Positions 1-7,302 of a DNA stretch of 31,921 nt are shown here, piece after piece. The stretch is from Rapidithrix thailandica (lineage in GTDB: Bacteria; Bacteroidota; Bacteroidia; Cytophagales; Flammeovirgaceae), in the NCBI RefSeq assembly GCF_039710355.1, contig NZ_JBDKWZ010000031.1, forward strand, positions 1-31,921, read 5' to 3'. The notes under the pieces are model-generated. The model was not told the DNA's origin and did no database searches. It saw only the letters and a list, made by a program, of their open reading frames with translations. Made by a program: the position numbers and the translations under genes. Numbering within the stretch: position 1 is the stretch's first letter; each line of letters starts with the position of its first letter.

Positions 1-111
1 AATGCTTGGCAAAATGACCGCAACAACAAAGAAAGTCGGATAAACTGGCAGTTTACCACCAAGGAATCAAGAGTGAAACTAAAAAGACTTTATCCGTCAT
101 TTAATGATTAA
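1..111 (+). pseudogene. IS630-family transposase, C-terminal fragment (5' end outside window)
   Basis: Frame 1 is open from the first base to a TAA at 109-111 and encodes 36 residues. They include WQNDRN, NWQFTT and RVKLKRLYPSF, which resemble the conserved C-terminal tail of IS630/Tc1-type transposases in Bacteroidota. The part carrying the DDE residues lies upstream of the window, so it cannot be seen whether the element is intact. It marks a mobile-element boundary on the left side of the T6SS cargo region. The family call rests on a short tail recognised from memory. Confidence 0.6.
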
Positions 112-365
112 CATAACACTAGTATACTATTCGCATTCGTCACCGGACAATTACACACGCCTGGTGACGAATGCTAGCATCACACAGATTTTATAATTGA
201 ATGCTACCCTAAAGGCCAGGTGCCTTTCAGCGATCATCACTAACAATTTTGGACATTATCAAGAGAAAGTTACCAGGTGTGCTAACTTATGGGACTATCT
301 GAAAATCAAAGGTATAAAGCCTTTTAATTTATAAAGTTAGGTCAAAACAAAATTTACCTCTGGTT
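112..365. other. Non-coding stretch before the 501-aa effector gene
   Basis: It holds the hairpin at 133-174 and a small one at 211-227 (AAAGGC / GCCTTT). I see no convincing open frame. A promoter for the gene at 366 must lie here or be absent; I could not pick out a clear Bacteroidota TAnnTTTG element. Confidence 0.4.
133..174. repeat. 12-bp inverted repeat (hairpin) downstream of the transposase tail
   Basis: GCATTCGTCACC at 133-144 is perfectly complementary to GGTGACGAATGC at 163-174, with an 18-base loop. No T-run follows, so a classical intrinsic terminator is unlikely. The position just after the transposase stop fits an element-end structure or a decayed terminator. Confidence 0.5.
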
Positions 366-1871
366 ATGGGAATACAAGTAGAAAAAACCGGGAGTGGTAA
401 CCGGTATAAGGTATATATTGACAAAAATACCACGGAAATCGTTGCTACGGTTTACCCTTCCGAGCAACCGGGTCATGCCCAGGCCAAATCCGCCCGTTTG
501 AATATCACCGCCCCGGATTTACAATTCGACCTGGAGACATTGCACTTTCAGGGAGAGAATTTTTTAACAATCGCAGAGGGCGATCAGTTACCGGAAAGCG
601 CACTCATCTTCAAAAGTCCTTCTCCCCCGGCATGTTATTACGGTACGGAGGACGGGAAAGCTATCCCGGTCAACTTTAGTGCGACCTTGCGCTATACGGG
701 AGAGCAAGGCATTGGCAACTCAGATCTGAAAGACGTACGCTTAAAAGCCAAAGTCACTTTGGGAGGAGAAAGTGTGGCAACATTGCTTTACAATAAAAAA
801 GGAAAGAGCGAGCTGAAGGGAGAAGCCGGACTAAAGCTTAAAGAAGTAAAAGACAAGAAAGGGCATTTCGAAACCCAGGGCTGTTTCCATCTGGACCATC
901 CGGCCATGCCTGCCGCTTGGGTCACTCCTCAAGACCGCCAAGACCGTCACGGCTTTCATATCGAGCTTAGCCTCTCCAAGGATGAAGGCGAAACCTGGCT
1001 GGAAGAAGAGTTGATCAGCGTCAAAAAAGAGGCTGTACCGAGATGGTATATCACTTATAGACAACCTATTAACTACATTACGAATGAAGGTGAAGTTATT
1101 CTCGAATCGGACTCTGTGGATGAGCGCTATTTGTATTATTCATGCAGACAGGCACATCGAGCCCAGGGACGAAAGAGTGTCATTCAAAAAGTATGGGAAA
1201 GGTTTCGTCTGACCGAAAAATATCCTTTAGGGAATTTGTTTCAAAAAGATTTTGGGGTGAAGCATAACACCCAATTGAGCTATTATCATTATTATAAGGC
1301 CGGCGAAGGTGTGTTGGAAATTGGTAATGAAGCAGTAGAATTGCTTGATACAGGTATGGGAGATTGTTTTGGCTTTAGTGATTTATTAAATGAGTGTTTT
1401 CAAATTCAAGGAATTGCTTCTGATACTTATCTAAAGTTCTTTGAAGAAGATAAGTTTGGGAATAGGATTTCAGGGATTTTGATTAAAGGTTGGAAGTTTT
1501 CAGGTAATGGAAAAAGCAAAGAACCTAAGTTCCCTTTTATTAATATTTTTAAGAAGTCAATAAAGATGGGGGATAGATGGTACGACCACCAAGGTAATTA
1601 CTATTTTGATAAAAAAACTATGAATGAGGTTGCTAGAGATTGCGAGACTGAAGAGCATCTAAAAGGCCATAATAATGCTAAGCCTCCTGGAGATTTTCCT
1701 AGTCACGGTTTTGTAAAATGTGATGGAACATTGTATGACCCTTCCTATGGTAAGGCATTCCCTTCAATAGAAGCTTGGGAGGAGGCTTCTATTGAAGGAT
1801 ATTTTATAGCAGAATCAGGTAATAAGTACACAAAAGATATAAGAGTTTATTGGGAAGTGCAAAAAAAATAA
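366..1871 (+). CDS. Putative T6SS effector with C-terminal transglutaminase-like (Cys-His-Asp) domain
   Basis: 501 aa, no signal peptide. Residues 1 to about 225 are beta-rich and resemble no enzyme I know. The C-terminal half has a transglutaminase/papain-like arrangement: GMGDCFGF with Cys334 at the start of a helix, SHGFV with His447, and LYDPSYG with Asp458, in the order Cys...His...Asp. This would suit a protease, amidase or cross-linking toxin. The N-terminal half is visibly GC-richer, and the DNA turns AT-rich from about position 1050, as in polymorphic toxins with exchangeable C-termini. The next gene starts 5 bases after the stop and encodes an exported protein, as expected of an immunity partner. 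The Hcp-with-extension gene follows. The effector role is inferred from architecture and neighbourhood. An ordinary transglutaminase-like protein of other function is the alternative. Confidence 0.6.
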   Translation: MGIQVEKTGSGNRYKVYIDKNTTEIVATVYPSEQPGHAQAKSARLNITAPDLQFDLETLHFQGENFLTIAEGDQLPESALIFKSPSPPACYYGTEDGKAIPVNFSATLRYTGEQGIGNSDLKDVRLKAKVTLGGESVATLLYNKKGKSELKGEAGLKLKEVKDKKGHFETQGCFHLDHPAMPAAWVTPQDRQDRHGFHIELSLSKDEGETWLEEELISVKKEAVPRWYITYRQPINYITNEGEVILESDSVDERYLYYSCRQAHRAQGRKSVIQKVWERFRLTEKYPLGNLFQKDFGVKHNTQLSYYHYYKAGEGVLEIGNEAVELLDTGMGDCFGFSDLLNECFQIQGIASDTYLKFFEEDKFGNRISGILIKGWKFSGNGKSKEPKFPFINIFKKSIKMGDRWYDHQGNYYFDKKTMNEVARDCETEEHLKGHNNAKPPGDFPSHGFVKCDGTLYDPSYGKAFPSIEAWEEASIEGYFIAESGNKYTKDIRVYWEVQKK

Positions 1872-1875
1872 GACA

Positions 1876-2931
1876 ATGATAGTAAGGGTTTTAATTACAG
1901 CTTTTTACTTTTTAGTATTTATAGAGGTTTGCGAGGGAAGAAATGATACTTTGAGATATGTACTTATTGAACGAAGTAAACTATATCTAAAGATTGATCC
2001 TAATACATCTGAAGAAATTCCACTAAAACGATATTTAATAAATACTTCTAAAGTAGAAGTTACAGCAACTCTTTATACAAATGTATTTGGACGAAATTGG
2101 AGTGTTTATAATGATTATCTTTATGAATATAATGTAATGCCTTTCATGCATCATTCATTTCCTTTTCAACCACAAAATATCATAAGTTTATTTCAAATGG
2201 ATATTCTAGCCCGCTTGGAATGGTCAAAAAGAGAGAATCGATGTAATACTTGTAATCCCTTAAATTTATATAAACGCTATTTTACTTTATATTGGAAGGG
2301 GTATTGGAAACATAGAGAGTACGAAGGAAAATTAATACGCACTAACTCTCCTATCCCTCGAGAGGAAGCAGAAGCGAAGAATAAATTGATTATGGAACAA
2401 GCGAATGCCGATGTATTCTTTAAGAATGATGCATTGTATTCTTTAGTTTGGGATCCACAGGGGCTGTATTTATGGAAGTGTGATAGCATCTTTGTAAAAG
2501 ATTGGGAGGACTGGAAAGCGATCAAAGCCATCACAATTCGAAAGCTGGACTGGGACTTTCCTCCCATAGCCGAATCTCCTTTCAAAAGCCAGGGCATTTT
2601 GTACCGCACATTGAAAGACCCGGAAATGCTGAAAGGGAATTTCAAGGTCTTTTCCCAGGAAGGAGAAATCTATTTCTTGAATCGTATTTCCGGGAAGTTG
2701 TACTGGCTGGCAGCCAAGAAAGTCTACGAATTGGGGGAAGTGGATATGGCGGCCTATCCGGAGTTAAATGACCGTAAGCTCTTTATTGAGAACCGGGATA
2801 CGGGAGAGCTTGTCTTCCTGTCTCCGGTGCGTTGGAAAAAGCGTTTATTTAAGACTGTTCCCCGGCCGAAGGTGAGCGTGATGAGTAAGGAGGAAATAGC
2901 GGAGAAGTATCCTATGTTGGTGGGGGAGTAG
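1876..2931 (+). CDS. Exported protein, candidate immunity partner of the 501-aa effector
   Basis: 351 aa. The N-terminus is a probable Sec signal peptide: a short basic start, a hydrophobic core at residues 4-18, and a likely cut near residue 20. The mature part is rich in Trp, Tyr and charged residues and has no family I recognise. CNTC near residue 123 is the only cysteine pair. The gene starts 5 bases after the effector stop, so the two are very probably cotranscribed. The 5' two thirds are AT-rich like the effector tip, while from about 2510 to the end the composition returns to that of the flanking genes. This suggests one exchanged block spanning toxin tip and immunity N-terminus. A periplasmic location would suit a toxin acting in the periplasm. 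Confidence 0.55.
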   Translation: MIVRVLITAFYFLVFIEVCEGRNDTLRYVLIERSKLYLKIDPNTSEEIPLKRYLINTSKVEVTATLYTNVFGRNWSVYNDYLYEYNVMPFMHHSFPFQPQNIISLFQMDILARLEWSKRENRCNTCNPLNLYKRYFTLYWKGYWKHREYEGKLIRTNSPIPREEAEAKNKLIMEQANADVFFKNDALYSLVWDPQGLYLWKCDSIFVKDWEDWKAIKAITIRKLDWDFPPIAESPFKSQGILYRTLKDPEMLKGNFKVFSQEGEIYFLNRISGKLYWLAAKKVYELGEVDMAAYPELNDRKLFIENRDTGELVFLSPVRWKKRLFKTVPRPKVSVMSKEEIAEKYPMLVGE

Positions 2932-3107
2932 TGGATTGTTATGATTCCGTTATATCATTTGGAGATAAGAGGGCTTTTCTTTGTAGTTTCCTGGTACTTA
3001 CGGGTTTACTTTTTTGTGTTACCATTTATTACGCATTTGTATTAACAAAAAAGTTTTATACATTTACTGTGAAGTACTATTAAACCATCCTTTTATCATA
3101 TTATGCC

Positions 3108-3788
3108 ATGAGTTTACTTGCTAAAATGTATGTTGAGGATCAAGAATATACAATTCTTGATTTTAAATTTAAATTTACCCGTTCGGTAGATGAAAGTGGA
3201 AAGCCTATGGGGAAACCCAATGGGACGCTGTTTGATATTTTATTTGAAACTACCAGCGATCAAAGTTTTTTTGAATGGTCCACAGGAATGGACATGGCCA
3301 AAAAAGTGAAAATTGTGGTTTCTCCCGTTACACAAGATAGCAAAAGCCGTGTTTTGGAGTTGTATGATGTGCATTGCGTTTTCTTCCGGAATCATTTTAA
3401 TGGGGTGAATAACCAGTCGATGACGACTAATGTTAAGCTTTCTCCGGCTATTTTATACGATGGCGGAGTAAAGATTTTGGAGCATTATTGGAAAGAAACC
3501 GATTTGAGTGCGCAGGATACACCTGTGACGACTATCGAGCCTGAGAAAGAATTGGAGATCATCAGTATTCACTATGAAGATGAAAATGGCAACCGGCTTG
3601 AAAAAATTGGAAAGGGTAAAGTGAATTTGGTTTTGGAAACCAGAAATGGCGCTGGTAAAAAAGTGGATGTACAGCTTGACAATCGCAACCAGGAAGGGGG
3701 AGAAGAGGGAGTTTTGAGAGGGGTGTCTATTGTGGGGGATATCACCAAAATGGAAGTAGAGGTTGCTTCGCAAGAACAAGAAGCTTGA
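3108..3788 (+). CDS. Hcp/TssD tube protein with C-terminal extension
   Basis: 226 aa. Residues 1 to about 135 align with the two plain Hcp proteins of this window: the start MSLLAKM, an acidic beta strand near 8-20, and the segment near 45-75 read in parallel with the 128-129-aa versions. Residues from about 146 to 226 are an added beta-strand-rich, acidic domain beginning ELEIISIHYEDENG. Bacteroidota TssD proteins are normally about 130 aa. The tube domain would form hexameric rings inside the sheath. The extension could be cargo, a cargo-binding domain or a lid; it shows no catalytic motif. The gene lies just downstream of an effector/immunity pair, suggesting it carries or recognises that cargo. 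A terminator follows at 3820. Confidence 0.75.
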   Translation: MSLLAKMYVEDQEYTILDFKFKFTRSVDESGKPMGKPNGTLFDILFETTSDQSFFEWSTGMDMAKKVKIVVSPVTQDSKSRVLELYDVHCVFFRNHFNGVNNQSMTTNVKLSPAILYDGGVKILEHYWKETDLSAQDTPVTTIEPEKELEIISIHYEDENGNRLEKIGKGKVNLVLETRNGAGKKVDVQLDNRNQEGGEEGVLRGVSIVGDITKMEVEVASQEQEA

Positions 3789-3819
3789 AACACTATTTAA
3801 ACTACACTACGACTACTGT

Positions 3820-3865
3820 ACCGGCACATGCTTGTAATGGATTATGAGTGTTGGCCGGTCTTTTT
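3820..3865 (+). terminator. Intrinsic terminator after the extended hcp
   Basis: ACCGGC (3820-3825) pairs with GCCGGT (3854-3859) around a long loop, followed by CTTTTT and a second T-run near 3871. It lies about 30 bases after the hcp stop and between convergent genes. Confidence 0.5.
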
Positions 3866-4001
3866 CCGTGTTTTTTCAGTAAGTCTTTAATAGTGAAGGA
3901 TAAAAATATATAGAGTAGGTATTCAAAAATCCCCTGCTAATTCCCGGTGGGTTTCAGAAAGGGATTTTACTTCAAGGTATTTATTCGCAATTGCATTCTT
4001 G

Positions 4002-4026
4002 CGGAGTAGTCATAGTAGCTGCTCCG
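4002..4026 (-). terminator. Hairpin downstream of the minus-strand unit
   Basis: CGGAGTAG (4002-4009) pairs with CTGCTCCG (4019-4026) with one G-T pair. It sits 17 bases beyond the stop of the 239-aa gene on the minus strand. No long U-tract follows, so it may be a weak or factor-dependent terminator. Confidence 0.3.
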
Positions 4027-4043
4027 TTATTTGTAAATACAAA

Positions 4044-4763
4044 TTATATATAGATAATTTTGTTAGCTTTGTTTTTCCTGAAAAGGATCTCTTTGACTAC
4101 CTTCTTTCTTTTGATCAAGCGGACTTCCACTTCCGGAGTTAATTTCATGAACTTTTCCCTGTAGAGGATATCTCCGATAAACTTATCTCCGTCTCGTTGA
4201 TCTACTACATAAAAAAGGTATTCGAGGTGTTTATTTGCCAGAACGTCTTGTGTGAGTGTTCCGGCCATCAGATAGGCGGTTTTTTGGTCTTGTTTTAAAG
4301 TATAGTATAAATAGTCTTTTTTGAGTGTTTTGTTTTTGCTTGCCCTAAAGGATTGAATCGTATCCTTTTGCGGCTCAAAAGCGATGGCTTCAATGGCTGT
4401 AGCTTTACTGGCGAATAGTTTTTTTCCGAAAAAAGATAAGCCACCGACTTCCTTGGTTTGCACTTGGTGGATTAAAGCCTTGTCCCGGATTACCTCATAA
4501 AAAGTGGTCTCTTCGGTTTTATCATCCGTCAAGGTCATTTTATATGTAGGTAGCGAAATCGACTGACTTTCCCCGGCAACGGACTCGTCAAGAGAGAGAG
4601 TGGTCTCTCCAACTTGTTCGTCAGATATGGTGATGATGATCCGGTGTTGGTTCATCCGGGAGTCAAATTCCCCCATCTTCTCACGCTCTCCATTGCCTGC
4701 ATACAAAGGAGAGCCGGGGTTGTCCGTAATGGAAAGAGATAGATTTAATTCGGGTAAAGGCAT
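4044..4763 (-). CDS. Unrecognised 239-aa protein, candidate T6SS cargo
   Basis: 239 aa, no signal peptide, beta-rich in the first 100 residues and strongly basic at the C-terminus (RLIKRKKVVKEI, FRKNKANK). I do not recognise a family. The central part has DYLYYTLKQDQKTAYL and LEYLFYVVDQRDGDKF, which look like strands of a beta-sandwich rather than an enzyme core. The start lies one base after the stop of the upstream secreted protein, so translation is probably coupled. Its place between two hcp genes, and the lack of an export signal while its partner is exported, suggest that it is T6SS cargo with the partner as protector. This is inference only. Confidence 0.5.
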   Translation of the reverse strand: MPLPELNLSLSITDNPGSPLYAGNGEREKMGEFDSRMNQHRIIITISDEQVGETTLSLDESVAGESQSISLPTYKMTLTDDKTEETTFYEVIRDKALIHQVQTKEVGGLSFFGKKLFASKATAIEAIAFEPQKDTIQSFRASKNKTLKKDYLYYTLKQDQKTAYLMAGTLTQDVLANKHLEYLFYVVDQRDGDKFIGDILYREKFMKLTPEVEVRLIKRKKVVKEILFRKNKANKIIYI

Positions 4764-4764
4764 A

Positions 4765-5322
4765 TCAGAACTGATAATTTCTCAATAATTGTATATCACT
4801 TTGAATACTGGAAGCCATCTCTTCAGTAAGATGGAACGTATAGTCTTTCTGAAAGGTGAAGACCATAAAGCTCTTGATTTTGCCCTGGAGAAGCATTTTT
4901 TGCTCTCTATTTGTAAGGCGTTTGACAATGACCCCATCGCAATTGACAGAGTGATGGTTCTTTTTGATAGATTTGATAGAGCCATCTTTGAAGATAAACT
5001 CAACCACTTCTCCATCCCTGACACAAGAGTTATGGACGAAAACTTTAATATATAAAAAGATTTGGTCACATTCTCTCTTGCCCAATTGCATGGCAATGTA
5101 TTCCTTATCCGAATTGTAGGCCCTGAAATAGTAGGGTTTTATATGCACATAAGGCTTTTTGGCCAACTTATCATCCAGGCTGTCAACAAAACCTCTTTCA
5201 TGATAACTGTATGCGCTTAGGTCTTCAAGCGGATCGAGTTGTTGCCCGTAAGTTGCATTTGTAGCAAATAGTGCTAAAATCCAAAGAGTAAGATAAATAC
5301 ATGATTTGTTTCTCATAGTCAA
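4765..5322 (-). CDS. Secreted 185-aa protein, possible periplasmic partner of the 239-aa protein
   Basis: 185 aa with a clear signal peptide: a basic start (MRNK), a hydrophobic stretch around residues 8-22, and a likely cleavage after TYG at about residue 26. The mature part starts QQLDP. An internal start at residue 3 (MRNKSC, position 5316) is equally possible. Cys85, Cys97 and Cys126 in the mature part could form a disulfide. No family recognised. It is the first gene of a tight two-gene unit on the minus strand, one base from the next start. Its location near hcp genes suggests an immunity or accessory role, but the sequence gives no direct proof. Confidence 0.5.
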   Translation of the reverse strand: MTMRNKSCIYLTLWILALFATNATYGQQLDPLEDLSAYSYHERGFVDSLDDKLAKKPYVHIKPYYFRAYNSDKEYIAMQLGKRECDQIFLYIKVFVHNSCVRDGEVVEFIFKDGSIKSIKKNHHSVNCDGVIVKRLTNREQKMLLQGKIKSFMVFTFQKDYTFHLTEEMASSIQSDIQLLRNYQF

Positions 5323-5701
5323 GCAGAAAGGGAGGGCATTTCCCCTTAGATAATTAATGGTTGAAAATGAATTAAAATCCTCAACTGATGGGGGTACATA
5401 ACTAGCGTTTGAAAGAAAAATTCTTTCAGGTTATTCTGTATTGAGCAGAAATACTACTAAATAAATGTAATCCATTGTAAAAAAACAGCTTTTTACATCC
5501 CAAAAGAAGAGGATTTTAATACCTTAAGCTCAACCTTAGCACTTTAAGAAAGCGATTTGTGTATAGTCGGAACTAAGGCTTCCTTCTCATTCAATCGAAA
5601 CTGAAATGAAAAGCAATGTGAAGCCTTAGGTTCCTACAAATTAAAACTTCCTGCGATCGTTTACACGATCATCGCTATGGCCGAGCCAAATAGGTTGGAG
5701 C
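5323..5701. other. Non-coding gap between the minus-strand unit and hcp
   Basis: No convincing open frame. It contains an imperfect long inverted repeat: AACTAAGGCT at 5571-5580 plus TC, against GAAGCCTTAGGTT at 5620-5632. A second compact hairpin lies around GATCGTTTACACGATC at 5655-5670. The latter lies about 30 bases beyond the stop of the minus-strand hcp and may serve as its terminator, though the T-run is weak. The gap should also hold the promoter of the 185-aa gene. Confidence 0.4.
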
Positions 5702-6088
5702 TTATACCCACTCATTCACGTGCTCGCCTGTACCCATAGTGATCTTCTTGGCAGACAAGACGATGGTTTCGATAAATGGGTTTTCACCTGTAGCATCAAA
5801 GTTCTCTTTGTATTTTACTACATAAGCTTCCTCGAACAATAACTCTTTCAAGGTAGCGTCAGAGTCTCTTTTGGTGTAAACGATACTACCGTCTTGACGC
5901 TCAAAGTTGTTCGTCATGAGCTCAAAAAGAGTAGTTTCACCAGTAGATTCTACAGAAACTTCTATTTTACCTCCACGGGCAATAGAAGATGGACGTCCAG
6001 TTGCGTCAGTTTCCTGAATAAGACCATAGTTTACATTAAGAATGTTAAACTCGTGTCCTGAAACTTTTAATTTTGACTTAAAAGACAT
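5702..6088 (-). CDS. tssD: Hcp/TssD, T6SS tube protein
   Basis: 128 aa, the normal size for Bacteroidota TssD. It shares the family pattern with the other Hcp proteins here: start MSFKSKLKV, the PSSIARGGKIEVSVES block at about 33-48 (compare PSSIPRGGKISLLIES in the 129-aa copy), and a C-terminal ETIVLSAKKITMG strand. The protein assembles into stacked hexameric rings forming the inner tube expelled by the contracting sheath, and it is also found in culture supernatants of active systems. It stands alone on the minus strand with long non-coding flanks, so it is probably a single-gene transcript, consistent with very high expression. Confidence 0.85.
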   Translation of the reverse strand: MSFKSKLKVSGHEFNILNVNYGLIQETDATGRPSSIARGGKIEVSVESTGETTLFELMTNNFERQDGSIVYTKRDSDATLKELLFEEAYVVKYKENFDATGENPFIETIVLSAKKITMGTGEHVNEWV

Positions 6089-6111
6089 GATAATAAATGA
6101 TTAAGGTTAAA

Positions 6112-6119
6112 CAAAAATA
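6112..6119 (-). promoter_or_regulatory. tssD: Possible -7 element of the minus-strand hcp
   Basis: On the minus strand the bases read TATTTTTG, matching the Bacteroidota -7 consensus TAnnTTTG, 23 bases before the hcp start. I could not place a convincing -33 element. The surroundings are very AT-rich, so chance occurrence is possible. Confidence 0.3.
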
Positions 6120-6757
6120 TACCAAATAAAAATAAAAATACATGTTCGGATTGGCCGCTTAGCCAAGTGTACAGCCCTCTGTTTTTTATCCTCGCCTCAA
6201 GTCATACGCTCCTGTTCCCTTTCTTTTGTGAGAAGGGGCTTCGGATAAAAAAGCTGCTCGTGTAGCTTTAAAGCATCGCTTCTGTTAAAAGCCTTACCAG
6301 AGAATTACTTTTCAAACAAGAATGTCCAGTAGTAGTTAATCAGTCAGTTGTTGTTTGTTAGCGTTATGATGATATCTATTGTCTAATAACCTGTCGTTTC
6401 AAACTCATTCTCGCCTGTATCAGGTCATTCGATGACGGTTCGTGCTCCGAGATTTGAGCGAAGGGAAGCATTGCCAACGTAGTACAGCAGTTGGCGCCTT
6501 CCAAATTATTTTTGTATTGGCGGTTCTTGCATATGCATAATGATACACATGCAGCAGTACGTTATAAGGTCCGCACAGCCCGCCCTATTTCTTTGAGCCA
6601 AAGTATAAGTAGCCCGAAGAAAAGTAGTATAAACCTCTGTAGTTGTAAGATTGATTAGAGCAATCAGGTAATGCCTGCTGCCGAATAGTAGTAGTAAAAA
6701 ATTGTTTTAACGGAGCTTCTCTATCTATGTAGATAACGCTCATTTTATTAATTTATC
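6120..6757. other. Long non-coding region between tssO-like and hcp
   Basis: About 640 bases without a convincing gene in any frame. Structures seen: a hairpin near 6215-6240 (CCCTTTCT...AGAAGGG), the palindrome TGCATATGCA at 6528-6537, and TATCTATGTAGATA at 6722-6735, about 20 bases beyond the tssO-like stop, which could be part of a terminator. The length is unusual next to the compact operons around it. It could hold a regulatory RNA or decayed DNA. Confidence 0.35.
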
Positions 6758-7279
6758 TTATCTGGAACGGTTAATTTGACGGCATACCTCCAAATCTCTT
6801 TTTACGATTTCCAGTTCATTTTTATACGTTTCCAACTGCTGAAGCAATAAATCAATTTCTTCTTTACTGGCCCCCAGCGTATTAATTGTTTTCTTTGCAT
6901 TGATCAATTGCCGGTAAGCCAGCAAGATATTGTCATACATATTGTTCCTTTTGAGTTCTAAGCTATCCCTCGGAGGAATGATGTATTGCATCGTGATAAT
7001 GGTATTAATCGCACTTTGTTGGTTAAAGTAAAAATCCTGACCGGATACATTCAGTGAGTCGGTAAAGGATTTCAACTCTTCCAGTTTTTCCGCAAAGCTT
7101 TCTTGGATTTGAAATTCCTCAGCCATTTTCCGGTTTTCAGTCCGCAAATGCTCTAGTTCTTTGCGAGGGATCTGATAGTCAAAAAATACAGCTAACAGGA
7201 TGATTCCCACAGTAATACAAAATACGAGTAAGAAAGTTAAAAAAGAATAGACTCTCTCTTTTTTATTCAATACTTCCAT
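6758..7279 (-). CDS. TssO-like T6SSiii membrane protein
   Basis: 173 aa with a short cytoplasmic start, one transmembrane helix at about residues 12-33, and a long helical remainder with coiled-coil character at about 38-70 and 135-168. This architecture matches TssO, one of the extra proteins (TssN, O, P, Q, R) found in the Bacteroidota T6SS in place of the standard TssJLM membrane complex. The residues IPRKELEHLR directly after the membrane segment and the mostly helical C-terminus agree with that. It follows tssK by 23 bases on the same strand, so the two are cotranscribed. The call rests on architecture and context; no catalytic motif is expected. Confidence 0.65.
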   Translation of the reverse strand: MEVLNKKERVYSFLTFLLVFCITVGIILLAVFFDYQIPRKELEHLRTENRKMAEEFQIQESFAEKLEELKSFTDSLNVSGQDFYFNQQSAINTIITMQYIIPPRDSLELKRNNMYDNILLAYRQLINAKKTINTLGASKEEIDLLLQQLETYKNELEIVKRDLEVCRQINRSR

Positions 7280-7302
7280 AGTAGAAATAGGATATGTTCT
7301 TT

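Noticed and set aside
4782..5096. Open frames on both strands within 4782-5096
   Set aside because: They overlap the signal-peptide gene at 4765-5322, which has a clear export signal and tight coupling to the next gene.
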